DNA of 64,000 bases, taken from contig JAJKFL010000005.1 of assembly GCA_021186555.1 (NCBI GenBank), forward strand, positions 3,907,321-3,971,320, given 5' to 3'. The notes beneath the pieces were generated by a model. That model searched no databases, had not been told where the DNA came from, and saw only the letters and a program-made list of their open reading frames with translations. Both the position numbers and the translations under genes were made by a program. Source of the DNA: Reticulitermes speratus. Taxonomy: Eukaryota; Arthropoda; Insecta; Blattodea; Rhinotermitidae. The first letter of the stretch is position 1; the number at the start of each line of letters is the position of its first letter. This document shows, piece by piece, positions 34,890 through 44,853 of this stretch.

Positions 34890-35420
34890 TCATTTTTGGG
34901 CGCGTTTCGTAAAATTGCGAAAAGCGGCCATTGGCTTCGTCATGCCTGTCTGTCTGTCTGTCCGCATGAAACAACTCGGCTCCCACTCGACGGATTTTTA
35001 TGAAATTTCACACTTCCGTATTTTTCGAAAATCTGCCGAGAAAATTCAAGTTTTATTAAAATGTGACAAGAATAACGGGTACTTTACATGAAGACCTATG
35101 TACATTTATGATGATATCTGGCTGAATTCTTCTTAGAATGAAAAATGTTTCGGACAAAAGTTGTACAGAAAATCAAAACACACATTTTATGTTCAATAAC
35201 CTTTTCCCTAAAATCATTCCGTTTATGAGATAATGTGGAAAAATATGGTACAGCCCGGCAGGCCACAGATGACAATATAATACGGCGCATGCGCCTTGAT
35301 TGCCGGATGAATAAGGCTACAGACACACAGAATACGTAATACTTATTGCTTTTCCACTGCAACAACGGTTACGCGAACGCGCCTCAATGTTACGTTATAC
35401 GTACTTGCCTGTCTTGTCTT
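34890..35420 (+). repeat. Repeat family E, copy 1
   Basis: About 530 bp shared with 39825-40356 (+), 45827-46360 (-) and, diverged, 36441-36815 (+). The left side has GGCGCGTTTCGTAAAATTGC and a (CTGT)n patch; the middle GACAAGAATAACGGGTACTT and ACATGAAGACCTATGTACAT; the right side CGCGAACGCGCCTCAATG. The GGCGCGTTCGC motif near each side is inverted, so this could be a MITE, but the true ends are unclear. The 'ACGGATTTTCATGAAATTTC' block is shared by all copies. Confidence 0.85.
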
Positions 35421-36440
35421 TTGTGACTTTCAGAACAGTAGACAGTGGACAAAGCCCAAAAGCTAAGTAGTATTAAACGTAGAATCCTGTTCTATCGAAG
35501 TAGTGTGTACTGTACAAGTATAAACAATGATGAGAGGCAAAATGCAGCATGTAAAGGAAATTACAAGGACCTCGAAAATGTCCTGTTTCTGTTTAATAGT
35601 AGGCCGTATATTTCTAAATAAAGATAATTGTTACACTGTGCACAGGGTATATATACTTACGCACGTATTACTGACGTCATGCTACATAAGTACTCTGTAG
35701 TCTTACTAAGAAGCAGCCATAAATTTTTGGCTTTTTCCCAGGAGGTCATTAAATTAATCAACATGTACCTAATTTTTTTTTTTATTTAAAGAAACTTTAA
35801 TTCTCTATTGAGTCTGAATTTTACTGCTGCATTCTTTGTATTGATGCGTTATCGGTTATTAGCATTTAATAGTTATATTGTAATAAGCACGTATTTTATC
35901 AGGCGCTGGATTATTTCGCCTTCATTCTCTGATACGAATTTTTTTTTTTTTCTGGTAAATTCTTGGAAGCGTAGATCATAAACGAAACAGTGATCTCGGG
36001 GTCTCGTTTTCATTTTCATGTTAAACTCTTTTCGTTTATTGGAGATAATTTTACACGGCGTTCGATGTATATTATATTCGTATATTTATATTCATAGGAC
36101 CAGACGACTTTCCCAATAAAAGAAGGCTTTACTTATAATCCAGGCTATTTAGGCAGATTTACTCTACATCATAGCATGCCTGTGGCTGTTTTTGTATGTA
36201 GCTGGGTGACGCCAAATGTTATTTTTAGAAAACTTTACTGAATAAGGCAGATTTAATGACGCAAAGAAGAGTTTTTCAAATTCGGAGGGGATGTTGTTTC
36301 ACTGCCATAGGCGTTTTTATATAACGTTAATCCTGAGTGTCTTTATTCCTCTAACATAAGTCTGTTCATAAGTACGGCTGATTATTTCTCCCGACTTACT
36401 TTAGCTTCTGGCGTTCTGCGGTGCGATGCTGAAGCCGTTT
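35421..36440. other. Non-coding stretch
   Basis: Between two family E copies. Poly-T at 35939-35951. No supported feature. Confidence 0.35.
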
Positions 36441-36815
36441 TTAGGCGCGTTCGCATATAGTCGCGAAAATCGCCTATTAGCTTCTTCATGTCTGTCCGTC
36501 TTTCCGCGTGTATTAGCTCGGCTTCCACTGGACGGATTTCTTCATGAAATTTTATATTAGAGATTTGTGTTATATTCTGTCAAAAACCCAAATTTGGTTA
36601 AAATCGAACAAAAATATTGGGGCATTTCACGTGAAGACCTAAATATGTTTTATTGTTGCCGGGGACAGAAATTCGCGCCATAAAATCAGTTTCTTCGAGG
36701 GCAGCCGAGGAGGTATGAGCTTTACGAAATATGTCTTAGTTCAACAATACATAGGTGACTCATTGTTGCGTTTCCATGGCAACAGTGTTATCGTTATACG
36801 TACATTGCTTATGTT
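36441..36815 (+). repeat. Repeat family E, diverged copy
   Basis: Has TTAGGCGCGTTCGC at the left and the ACTGGACGGATTTCTTCATG and CACGTGAAGACCTAAAT blocks, then GTTATCGTTATACGTACATT at the right. The middle and the inner right GCGCC motif are missing or changed. It is the oldest copy, or a distinct subfamily. Confidence 0.7.
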
Positions 36816-37053
36816 ATTATTGTCAAAAATATAAACAAATCCCGAGACTTTGTAAGCTAATTATAGACATAGAATTTTTTTACTGTGATGAATTGTAAAT
36901 TACAAATTTTAGCGCTTTGCTGAATGTAATCGCTGGTATGAACCACCTTTGGTGTATGCGGTCAAGGTCAGTAGTTAGAACCTCGGACAGACCTTGCAAA
37001 GACGAGACCATACCATGGAGATGTCGCCAGTAATCTGGTTTATATAAAGTAGT

Positions 37054-37298
37054 AGGGCGGTGTAAGGCATGGGTCTGCGGCCGCTCGCTTGCTGGGATTG
37101 TGGGTTCGAATCCCACCGGGGGCATAGATGTCTGTCTGTTTTGAGTGTTGTGTGTTGTCAGGTAGAGGTCTCTGCGTCGGGCCGGTCCCTCATCCAGAGG
37201 AGTCCTACCGAGTGTGGTGTGTGTGAATGTTATCGTGAAGCCTCGATAATGAGGAGGCCTAGGCCCCCAAGGGGCTGTTGAGCCATAGAAAAAAAAAA
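37054..37298 (+). mobile_element. SINE-A copy 1
   Basis: tRNA-derived SINE with B box GGGTTCGAATCCCACCGG, a body containing GAGTCCTACCGAGTGTGGTG, and a poly-A tail (37288-37298) after GAGCCATAG. The A box is degenerate or truncated. Possible duplication AGGGCGGTGTAA / AGGACGGTGTAA. Confidence 0.85.
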
Positions 37299-37589
37299 GG
37301 ACGGTGTAATTACGACCTTTGACTGGGGTGCGGCTGTGTTCATTAAACAGAATTAATTGAAGTTGTATTGTTTCGAACCCAATAGTATGTAGAAAGCTAG
37401 AAATTCAGCCATATGGGCGTTTCAGAGGGGGAAATCGAGAGATCGATACGTGACCGGAATGTAAGTAACACGCTTTTTGTATACAGGAGAGAGAATCCTT
37501 AACACATGGCAGGCTGTCCCTGACAAGTCGAGGTCAGTGGAACGTCAGCGGGAGCCAGTTACATCTGAAGGCACATTTACGCTGGAATT

Positions 37590-37636
37590 TGGGGTTTTGC
37601 GATCTGCAAGTGAGGAACGAATCGCAAAACCCTAAT
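37590..37636. repeat. Hairpin
   Basis: GGGGTTTTGCGAT and ATCGCAAAACCCT are complementary across an 18-base spacer. It lies within a G+C-richer patch (37540-37760) of unknown identity. Possible transposon remnant. Confidence 0.6.
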
Positions 37637-37836
37637 TCTAAACTTGATAGTCGCGAGCGCTCTGTGTCAAAAGGCGGCGCGGCCGTTCTGTGGGAACTTT
37701 TATGAACGAACCTACGGCGTCTTTCAGTCAGTCAGACATTCCGCGATCAAACCGTATCTGCATCCAGAATCCAGCTTATGGTAGTACGTCATACGGCGTT
37801 GTTATTGGTCATCCTTTGGTGTTCAACACTTGAAAT

Positions 37837-38268
37837 CACTGTCTAATAAGCAACTAAATACACTTGCACTTTCAACTATTTAATAGTTTACAAATTTTAC
37901 CCTACATATAGACCGAAACATGCCGACCCCAGTGGCCGTGCGGTCTAAGGCGTGGGTCTGTGGCCGCTCGCTTGCTGGGATCGTGGGTTCGAATCCCACT
38001 GAGGGCTTGGATATCTGTCTGTTGTGAGTGTTGTGTGTTGTCAGGTAGAGGTCTGTGCGACGGGCTGGTCACTCGTCCAGAGGAGTCCTACCGAGTGTGG
38101 TGTGTCTCAAATGTGATCGTGAAGCGTCGTAAAATGAGGCGGCCTAGGCCCCAAAGGGGCTGTCGAGCCATAAAAAAAAAATAGACCGAAACGTATGTAG
38201 GGGAAAATTTGTAAACTATTAAATAGTTGAAAGTGAAAGTGTATTTAGTTGGTTATTAGACAGTGAAT
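37837..38268. mobile_element. PLE-type fold-back interrupted by SINE-A
   Basis: Arms 37837-37908 and 38194-38268 pair closely (CAACTATTTAATAGTTTAC / GTAAACTATTAAATAGTTG). Between them lies SINE-A, whose 12-bp duplication (ATAGACCGAAAC) belongs to the fold-back centre. Removing the SINE leaves arms around a loop of about 12 bases that keeps only GAAAC of the ribozyme. The right tail has AATGCACGCTGAA, as in other members. Confidence 0.85.
37920..38180 (+). mobile_element. SINE-A copy 2, inside a fold-back
   Basis: Complete: A-box region GTGGCCGTGCGGTCTAAGGC, B box GGGTTCGAATCCCACTG, poly-A tail. The perfect 12-bp duplication is at 37908-37919 and 38181-38192. Insertion postdates the fold-back. 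Confidence 0.95.
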
Positions 38269-38456
38269 ATAAAATGCACGCTGAAAGTCATATAAAACTT
38301 GAAGTCACGTTATAACCACAGTGCATTTTGATAATATTCTACAATTTCAAAAAACCAACAAATGCGCTATATTATCAAGTATTGTTAATATCCCTTACAT
38401 ATGTAATAGTTTTTATTTTAACCAACACATGCACTACAATTATGTCGTCATATATA

Positions 38457-38499
38457 CCCCTACACATGTTTCGACTACTTATTAGTCATCATCAGGGGG
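38457..38499 (-). ncRNA. Hammerhead ribozyme motif, G2 left arm
   Basis: Minus strand: stem I CCCC/GGGG (4 bp), CTGATGA, stem II GACTA/TAGTC with a 5-base loop, GAAAC, stem III AC/GT with an ATGT loop, A as the cleavage base. All core positions intact. Confidence 0.78.
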
Positions 38500-38613
38500 A
38501 TCAAAGTATATAAACACAGACTACACATCCACTATAATAGTTGGTTCACATTCAATGTTAAAACGAGATGAACTATTATAGTGGATGTGTAGTCCGTGTT
38601 TATATACTTTGAT

Positions 38614-38656
38614 CCCCCTGATGATGACTAATAAGTAGTCGAAACATATGTAGGGG
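38614..38656 (+). ncRNA. Hammerhead ribozyme motif, G2 right arm
   Basis: Plus strand: CCCC at 38614-38617, CTGATGA 38618-38624, stem II GACTA/TAGTC, GAAAC 38641-38645, stem III AC/GT with an ATAT loop, predicted cleavage after A38652, GGGG 38653-38656. Intact core, mirror of the motif in the left arm. Confidence 0.8.
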
Positions 38657-38746
38657 TATATATGACGACATAATTGTAGTGCAGTGTGTTGGTTAAAATA
38701 AAAGGTATTACATAAGACAGAATGCACGGTGAATATAATGTGAAAT

Positions 38747-38789
38747 CCCCTACATATGTTTCGGCTCCAGTTGAACCATCTTCAGGGGG
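38747..38789 (-). ncRNA. Hammerhead ribozyme motif, G1 left arm
   Basis: Minus strand: CCCC, CTGAAGA, stem II GGTTC/GAGCC (one G-U pair), GAAAC, stem III AC/GT with an ATAT loop, A, GGGG. Stem I is 4 bp. Core intact. Element G2 inserted at the 3' part of this motif and duplicated it. Confidence 0.75.
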
Positions 38790-38892
38790 TCAAGGTTACA
38801 TTCATATTACATCCATTAGTTACGACTTTATATTGTGTGTATATATTATATCATCAGACTAACTAATGGATGTAATATGAATGTAACCTTGA

Positions 38893-38935
38893 CCCCCTGA
38901 AGATGATTCAACTGGAGTCGAAACATGTGTATGGG
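38893..38935 (+). ncRNA. Hammerhead-like motif, G1 right arm
   Basis: CTGAAGA 38897-38903, stem II GATTC/GAGTC, GAAAC 38920-38924, stem III AC/GT with an ATGT loop, A38931, then TGGG. The first stem I pair is mismatched, so it is weaker than its opposite-strand partner. Confidence 0.6.
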
Positions 38936-39111
38936 ATATTAAACAATACTTGATAATATAGCGCATTTGTTGGTTTTTGAAAAATTGTGGAACTTGAAAC
39001 CATTTTATATTTTCCATTCCGTGCATTGTAACTAGATATTTTGTAATATTTAGCAACAAATGCACATAATTGTCATTAAATTCACAATAATATATTTAAA
39101 ACACTACACTG

Positions 39112-39148
39112 CTACATGTTTCGGATCTTACTGGTCCATCATCAGGGA
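39112..39148 (-). ncRNA. Solo hammerhead-like motif
   Basis: Minus strand: CCC, CTGATGA (39145-39139), stem II GGACC/GATCC (one mismatch), GAAAC, AT loop, GT, A. Stem I does not pair well. No inverted arm found. Probably a solo end of a PLE. Confidence 0.55.
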
Positions 39149-39149
39149 C

Positions 39150-39440
39150 TCTGCTCCATGAAGTGAGTTAGTTTGGTGTAGCTAATTGAGAAATTCGTTG
39201 TCATGGAAACTGGAAATTCGCCATAAATTCCGTACTGAATCTGTTCAGTCCACCTCACATCCTCGTCTTCTCCTCCCATCTATGCCTAGATTTCCCAACC
39301 TTCTCCTCTCACAAGATTTTTACAACCAAATTGCGCATTGTGAGTTTATGCGTGCTACATGTATCGCCGTCTTCATCGTTATGTATTTAATAATCCAGAT
39401 ACTCTGTTCTCCAACGTCCTCAATTTTTCTCCGCCGTTAA
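39150..39440. pseudogene. Decayed LINE group 2 pieces
   Basis: ACTCTGCTCCATGAAGTGAG (+) at 39150 resembles the group 2 tail. On the minus strand, 39230-39430 contains AGATGGGAGG and an HVARI-like segment related to 45120-45260. Both are very degraded; low confidence. Confidence 0.35.
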
Positions 39441-39824
39441 AAGCAAGAGGCTAAATATTTTTATCGTACAAAGCAATTCCTTTGTCGTATGTTTTAATAT
39501 TTAGCTTCGTAAGAAGTCTGGAAGATTACATATTCTGGAATTTTCAGTTACTCTTAAACACGTCCCTCGAGGATACATTCCGGCGTAGTATGGACTGAGC
39601 TGAGTTTTCGGAATCTGCTTTATAAAAGAAGTATGCTGTACTTTTGTTCTTTGTCTGTTAACTTCTGACGAATAGAAACACACCACTCTTTAAGGGAATG
39701 TGTATTAATAACATGTAAGAAACTGGCATTGCATTCCTAACAAAGTGTATTTTTTTGTTAGGAATGCAATTTCACTTTTTTTTTTGTGTCTTGTTGCTTC
39801 TCGTTAAGTGTTTTATTCTGAGGC

Positions 39825-40356
39825 ATTTTTAGGCACGTTCGCAAAATTGCGAAAAGCGACTATTTAGCTTCGTCGTGTATGTGTCTGTGTGTCGGCATGA
39901 AATAACTCGGCTCCAACTGGACGGATTTTCATGAAATTTCATATTTGGGTATTTCGAAAACTGTGTCGAGGAAGTTCAAGTGTCATTAAAATCTGACAAG
40001 AATAACGGGTACTTTACATGAAGACCTATGTACATTTATGATAATATCTCGCTGAATTATTCTTAGAATGAGAAATGTTTCACGCAAAGGTTACAGAGAA
40101 AATCATAACAAACTTTTTATGTTTCATAAATTTTTTCCCGAAAATCCTGCCGTTTATGAGATAATGTGGAAAAATATGGTACAGCCAGACAGGCCACAGA
40201 TGACAATATAATACGGCGCATGCGCTTTGCATGCTGGATAACTAAGGCTACAGACACACACTCACAATATGTAATACTTATTGCTTTTCCACATCAACAT
40301 TGGTTACGCGAACGCGCCTCAGTGTTACGTTATACGTACGTTGCCCGTCTTGTTTT
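39825..40356 (+). repeat. Repeat family E, copy 2
   Basis: Close to copy 1: GGCACGTTCGCAAAATTGCG at the left, GACAAGAATAACGGGTACTT and ATGACAATATAATACGGCGC in the middle, CGCGAACGCGCCTCAGTG at the right. Non-coding. Confidence 0.85.
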
Positions 40357-40647
40357 CATAAAGGTGTCTTGATTTGTTTCCAGTTGTGTTATTTCACATT
40401 GTCAGACGCAGTTACCATTTATATGTAATAATGCACTGATGGGTAGTTCTAAAAGTTCCGATATGCTGTCATTTAGTAGCCCCAGACTATAAATGTAATT
40501 AATTTTCATGGAACTGTTGGTGTACTGTGGAGCGTCTTCTTTGCTGTGTTCTTATAACTGAAAGTTTTAACAATGATTATTATACTTGCTGATGGTCCCT
40601 AAACCGGCAAAGTGATCGTGTCGCTTTAGGTCCATAGCCCGATATAG

Positions 40648-40869
40648 CAGGGGTGTCCAACATGCTCCCCCTCTCTCCGCGTTGTGTTATACGGCCGTCG
40701 CCCACGTTTGTGCATTATGTGTGTAACGTCTACTGTGAAATTAAATGAGGCCTACACAGTAATTCAGCCGGTTAGGTGTATCGCTTACTGTGATTTTTAC
40801 AAGCGCGGCCCACGAACTAGCCCACAATAACGGTTGTGGCCCTTTGATACAAAATGTTGGACACCCCTG
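40648..40869. mobile_element. hAT MITE
   Basis: 222 bp. Ends CAGGGGTGTCCAACATGC and AAAATGTTGGACACCCCTG are inverted repeats of about 15 bp with the CAGGGGT start typical of hAT. No transposase. The 8-bp duplication is not clear (TATAG / TCTAG similarity only). Confidence 0.8.
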
Positions 40870-40969
40870 TTCTAGACCGCTACTGCTACGGTGTTTTATT
40901 TGTGTCTTTGTGCTGGCTTTACAATAGGCACTTGTGCTGTGAAGACTGCATTGTAAAAATTACCATTGA

Positions 40970-40971
<2 letters not shown>

Positions 40972-41018
<47 letters not shown>

Positions 41019-41425
41019 TGTCCCTTGTCACACGCCTTTTCTCCTTGGTACTTTTCCTCTTTAACCAACTGCGATCCCCACCGCTCAACTTCAAGTTTCA
41101 GACTGCAGTACTTCCCGTATTACGTGTCATGTTCCAAGTACAGCTGCCTTTGTAGTGACTCTGTTGAATGTTTTACTGGTACGGCTTACAAAGTTTCCTT
41201 TAAACCTTTTGTTACCATTCCGGTCGCTCCAATTATTACCGGTATGACCATACATTTCATGTTCCACCTTCGCTGTATCTCTATACACAAACTGCTGTAT
41301 TTTAGTTTCTTCTCTGCTTCCTTCTGTGTGACATTTCTGTCCGCTAGTATTGCCACATCTATCGGTGTGCTTGTTTTCCCTTTTTTGTTTTTAACTACTA
41401 TATCTGGCCTGTTTACCTTATTATT
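40972..41425 (-). pseudogene. LINE C-terminal fragment with endonuclease-like motif
   Basis: The minus strand reads RPDIVVKNKKGKTSTPIDVA, then EKKLKYSSLCIEIQRRWNMK, then VIPVIIGATGMVTKGLK. This resembles the PD-(D/E)-like C-terminus of some R2/Dong-type LINEs. Frameshifts and an internal stop follow. The 3' tail is (TAA)n, seen on the + strand as (TTA)n at 40972-41013. A second (TTA)n lies at 41421-41444. The long + strand frame here is an artefact of TTA = Leu. Confidence 0.65.
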
Positions 41426-41444
41426 ATTATTATTATTATTATTA

Positions 41445-42030
41445 TCATCATCATCACCACTGTACTTCCACGCGCCATCTCATGTCCAATATGTTTCACT
41501 TGTAATGTGACTTTCCATTTGTAAAGTGAACATACACACACTAAGAGATATGTCTACCTTTACAACCTATCATGACTGTTGTTTTGTAACTGGTAGGCCT
41601 AACCGTGGCAACGGTACTCGAGTGCCTCAGCGAGTATCTCGCATTGTTTTTCCCCGCGTGGGGGTTTCCCCGTATCCGAACAACGACCGTAGTTTGAAGT
41701 TTTCTCCGTATTCTAGCAGCTTTGTTAGTTAAGGTTTTCCCCGCGCGACGGATTTTTCCCTTCAGGATCAAGCGATCAACGAAAAATTGAAAAATGACTT
41801 CTTTTTGGGCTGCTTGATGCTGAAGAAGGAGGCGCTACATTACATCGAAACGGAACTACTCGTTCAACGAGTGTCACGTCTCAGACCTTGAAACGTTACA
41901 CCAGCTTAACAATTAACAGCATCCTTAAATACAAATTTCATTGTCTTGTGTTTCTTTAAATACACGTGAATATTATCCTCCTATCTGTGTCCAGATCTGG
42001 CTATGTATATAGGTCTACGCATGCCATAAT
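41445..42030. other. Non-coding stretch
   Basis: A G+C-richer patch at 41580-41760 with short TTTTCCCCGCG repeats has no coding signature. The remainder is featureless. Confidence 0.35.
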
Positions 42031-42035
42031 TTATC

Positions 42036-42345
42036 TTCATTTCTTCTCCTTAAAGCTTAAAGATAAGTTATACAAAACGATAATTTTACCTTTTGCTTTA
42101 TGTGGCTGTGAACATGGGCCTGTCTTCTCGAGGGCAGAACATAGGTTGATGGCGTTTGTGAGTAGAATGATGAGAATATTGTGACCCAAGAGAGAGGCAG
42201 CAACGGGAGGCTCGAGAAGGTGCAGTGTGCAGTCTGTGTTTGCCATGTATTGTGAGGAGGAACTAAGAAACGATGGTAAGGAACACGTTTTACGTAGAGA
42301 GGAGATCAGAAACGCGTTCATTACTTTATTCGGAACACCTGAAGG
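42036..42345 (+). pseudogene. LINE group 2 fragment
   Basis: Reads KLKDKLYKTIILPFALCGCE then RAEHRLMAFVSRMMRI, a decayed version of the 44860 copy (KIEIYRIVILPVVLCGCE). Frame is lost after 42183. The weak GGAACACCTGAAGGGAACAG near 42330 equals the GRPEGKRP region. No tail left. Confidence 0.7.
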
Positions 42346-42349
42346 GAAC

Positions 42350-43195
42350 AGACCACTTGCAGATTTTCACGAAACTCTCTCTTCGTCAGGGACATTGCGT
42401 TGAGGTTTTGTATATCGAATTTTGTCCAAACTGGACAAAAATGTAGAAGGTATGGCAACATTCCATCTACTATCGTCAGTAAAGTATGCATTACACCGCA
42501 CCGATTTTCACGAAGCTTACAGTTGCACACCGGAAATGCGTGAAGATCTCCTACACCGAACTTAACCAAAGTCGGCTAAGTAGTGTTGAACTTATGGGTA
42601 GAAATTTATTTACGCCCTTAAGGAAAGTGAATTACGCCGATTTTCATGAAAATCCGACAGACGGTTTAGTCGCTGGTGCTGTGTCACGGACGGACCGACT
42701 AACATGGTCTCCACGGGAGGTGTTTTTGTTTTGCTCCTAAAGAACTTTTGAAAAGCAAAGAAGCAATGAAAGTCCAGCTGCTTTTCGGGACCCACTCTGG
42801 GGCGTTAGAAGCTGGGGGCATTTGGGGGAGCATAAGAGCGGCTCGAGTTTCTTACAAAGTCGTAAATGTGGGCCCCGAGCCATAGTCATATAGCGCGGTA
42901 GTGTACATCAGATTTAAGCAGTAACTTACTAATATGGACAATTTTATGGACTGCACAAACGATAAAACAACTGAGAAGTTTTTGAAGTTCTGCTACGTGG
43001 CCAATGTTAGATTAAAACGCAATTTGCTAAAAACATCAGCAGATTTACAAACTGCTTTATCAGCAGAAGAGTCTAGCAGAGGGAGGAGAAAACATTAAAT
43101 GTACAAGAATTCCGAGCAGGGACACGAATACCGACTGTTTGAAGATCTGAGAGACATAATCTAGAACCATTACAAATATCTCGGTCCAAACTTTA
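42350..43195. other. Non-coding stretch with internal repeat
   Basis: Contains the motif GATTTTCACGAA or GATTTTCATGAAA three times (near 42363, 42505, 42638), suggesting an old internal duplication of a repeat. No gene. Confidence 0.35.
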
Positions 43196-43202
43196 TTTTA
43201 GT

Positions 43203-43372
43203 GTTTCCTGTCTCTACACATGTTTCGGCACTTCCTGTGCCATAATCAGGGGTGTCGTCGAGAGTTCACAATCCTCAATGGATTGAACTGGATGCATTGA
43301 GGATTGTGAACTCTCGACGACACCCCTGATGATGGCACAGGAAGTGCCGAAACATGTGTAGGGACAGGAAAC
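43203..43372. mobile_element. PLE-type fold-back element
   Basis: Arms 43203-43280 and 43295-43372 (78 bp each, two differences) around a 14-base loop. The right flank has GTAGTGCATTTGTTGG as in other members. One difference destroys the CTGATGA core on the minus strand (CTGATTA), so only the + strand motif is intact. Confidence 0.92.
43323..43363 (+). ncRNA. Hammerhead ribozyme motif
   Basis: CTGATGA at 43326-43332, stem II GGCAC/GTGCC, GAAAC 43349-43353, stem III AC/GT with an ATGT loop, predicted cleavage after A43360, stem I CCC/GGG. Core intact. Confidence 0.75.
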
Positions 43373-43574
43373 AGTAAAACAGTGTAGTGCATTTGTTGGA
43401 ATGAAATAATTAATTAATCTTGGTCCAAATTTCACGTATTTATCGCCAGTAGTTTACTGATGAAAGCGAAAGCTATTTGTTTCGCGCGGCCACCATGTTG
43501 GTGTTTTATTTTACAAAAGTATTGCATTTACGAAAGTTTCTTATTTTACCAATACCTGTTACTATATCTAATTT

Positions 43575-43650
43575 GAAGACCCTGAAGTAAGTGGCGCTAA
43601 TGTCGCAACCACCTCACAAGTTCGCACGTCCACCATGTTATTACTGACTG
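43575..43650 (+). repeat. Dispersed repeat F, copy 2
   Basis: AAGACCCTGAAGTAAGTGG and CACGTCCACCATGTTATTA match 108-185. It borders the tandem triplication that follows. Confidence 0.45.
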
Positions 43651-44052
43651 TGAAGGAATTAATGTTTAAGGCATTGGTTTGGCCTCCTGTGGCATAAAAT
43701 TGTTACCAGGTTTTTTTTTTGAAAATTGGTCGTTCAAAATTGAATTTGACACACGCATACACACACAAACACACGTGGATTGTGAAGGAATTAATGTTTA
43801 AGGCATTGGTTTGGCCTCCTGTGGTATAAAATTGTTACCAGGTTTTTTTTTTTTTTGAAAATTGGTCGTTCAAAATTGAATTTGACACACGCATACACAC
43901 ACAAACACACGTGGATTGTGAAGGAATTAATGTTTAAGGCATTGGTTTGGCCTCCTGTGGTATAAAATTGTTACCAGGTTTTTTTTTTTTTGAAAATTGG
44001 TCGTTCAAAATTGAATTTGACACACGCATACACACACACAAACACACGTGGA
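43649..44052 (+). repeat. About 132-136 bp tandem triplication
   Basis: Three head-to-tail units starting TGTGAAGGAATTAATG at 43649, 43781 and 43917. Units are almost identical; differences are mostly in a poly-T run and a CACA patch. Recent local duplication, non-coding. Confidence 0.92.
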
Positions 44053-44779
44053 TACCGTGATGATCTCCTGAGCCTGTATTTTTTTTTCTTTATAGGAACG
44101 AAGGTAGGCTAAAAGTTTGCTACAGATTAAGAAGTGAGCCTTACTACTCGTATATGTGCATAACAACCGCAATTCAATCAGGAAGACTGATGATCTGATC
44201 CGATCTGATCGTGCCTAGCGACAAGGTAGAATATTTATTCATTACTCATGTAGGCGGGCCTGATGCTTCAGTAAGGCGCTTTTCTCTCGGACATATGGAC
44301 TACCATTACATTTTTTTTCTCAGAAGAGTGTGGGAACCAATTCCCTAAAAAGCTTTTGCTTTCAGTGTATAAAGGAAGTATTGGAGGTTTGAAAAATGTG
44401 TAGTTTGCTGTAAATCGTAAACAATTTGTCACGATTTGTTCAAGTTATAGAAATTCAAATTTGTGTTGTATGCACTCTGCTCGAATGTGGGTAAGGTAAA
44501 GTATAATGTATTGCAGTCATTTTAAGACGGTACAGTTTAGAGCTTACAGACAGTGCAAATGGCGAGAAGGTGTGTCGTTTCGTAGTTTGGTAGGCCTGCG
44601 TGAGATATTCCGCGTACATGTGCGTTCGATACACATTTATTAATATTTTTTTAATCATATTACATGTCTGACATGCATTTGTGTTTCATTAAAGCGATGT
44701 TCCGTAATCCGTACCAGATTATAAAGTTTCCACGTGTGTTTTTTGCATCCCAGACATTTTGAATATTCGTAGCTGTTTC
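44053..44779. other. Non-coding stretch
   Basis: No supported gene or repeat end. Confidence 0.35.
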
Positions 44780-44853
44780 GAATACCTTTAAGAAATCAAA
44801 ATTGCATTCGTGAAGAAATTAAGAGTAGATTGAAGTCAGAGATTGTTTGCTAG

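Larger units (their letters stand above)
38405..38745. mobile_element. PLE-type fold-back G2, nested inside G1
   Basis: Arms 38411-38540 and 38573-38703 (about 130 bp) are nearly perfect complements around a 32-base loop. The tail TTACATAAGACAGAATGCAC then GGTGAATATAATGTGAAA follows. Both arms hold complete hammerhead cores, one on each strand. It is inserted in the ribozyme segment of G1 with a 14-bp duplication. Confidence 0.92.
38337..38990. mobile_element. PLE-type fold-back G1, host of a second fold-back
   Basis: The outer left arm, 38337-38404, pairs with 38932-38990 (AACAAATGCGCTATATTATC / GATAATATAGCGCATTTGTT). The left arm continues at 38746-38822 and pairs with 38861-38931. The interruption is element G2 (38405-38745). 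The 14-bp flanks TCCCTTACATATGT (38391-38404) and TCCCCTACATATGT (38746-38759) are the target-site duplication, with one change. Each arm carries a hammerhead motif. Confidence 0.9.

Noticed and set aside
40854..41510. 218-codon + strand ORF with a poly-leucine run
   Set aside because: The leucines come from a (TTA)n microsatellite, and the minus strand of the same segment reads as a LINE C-terminus.
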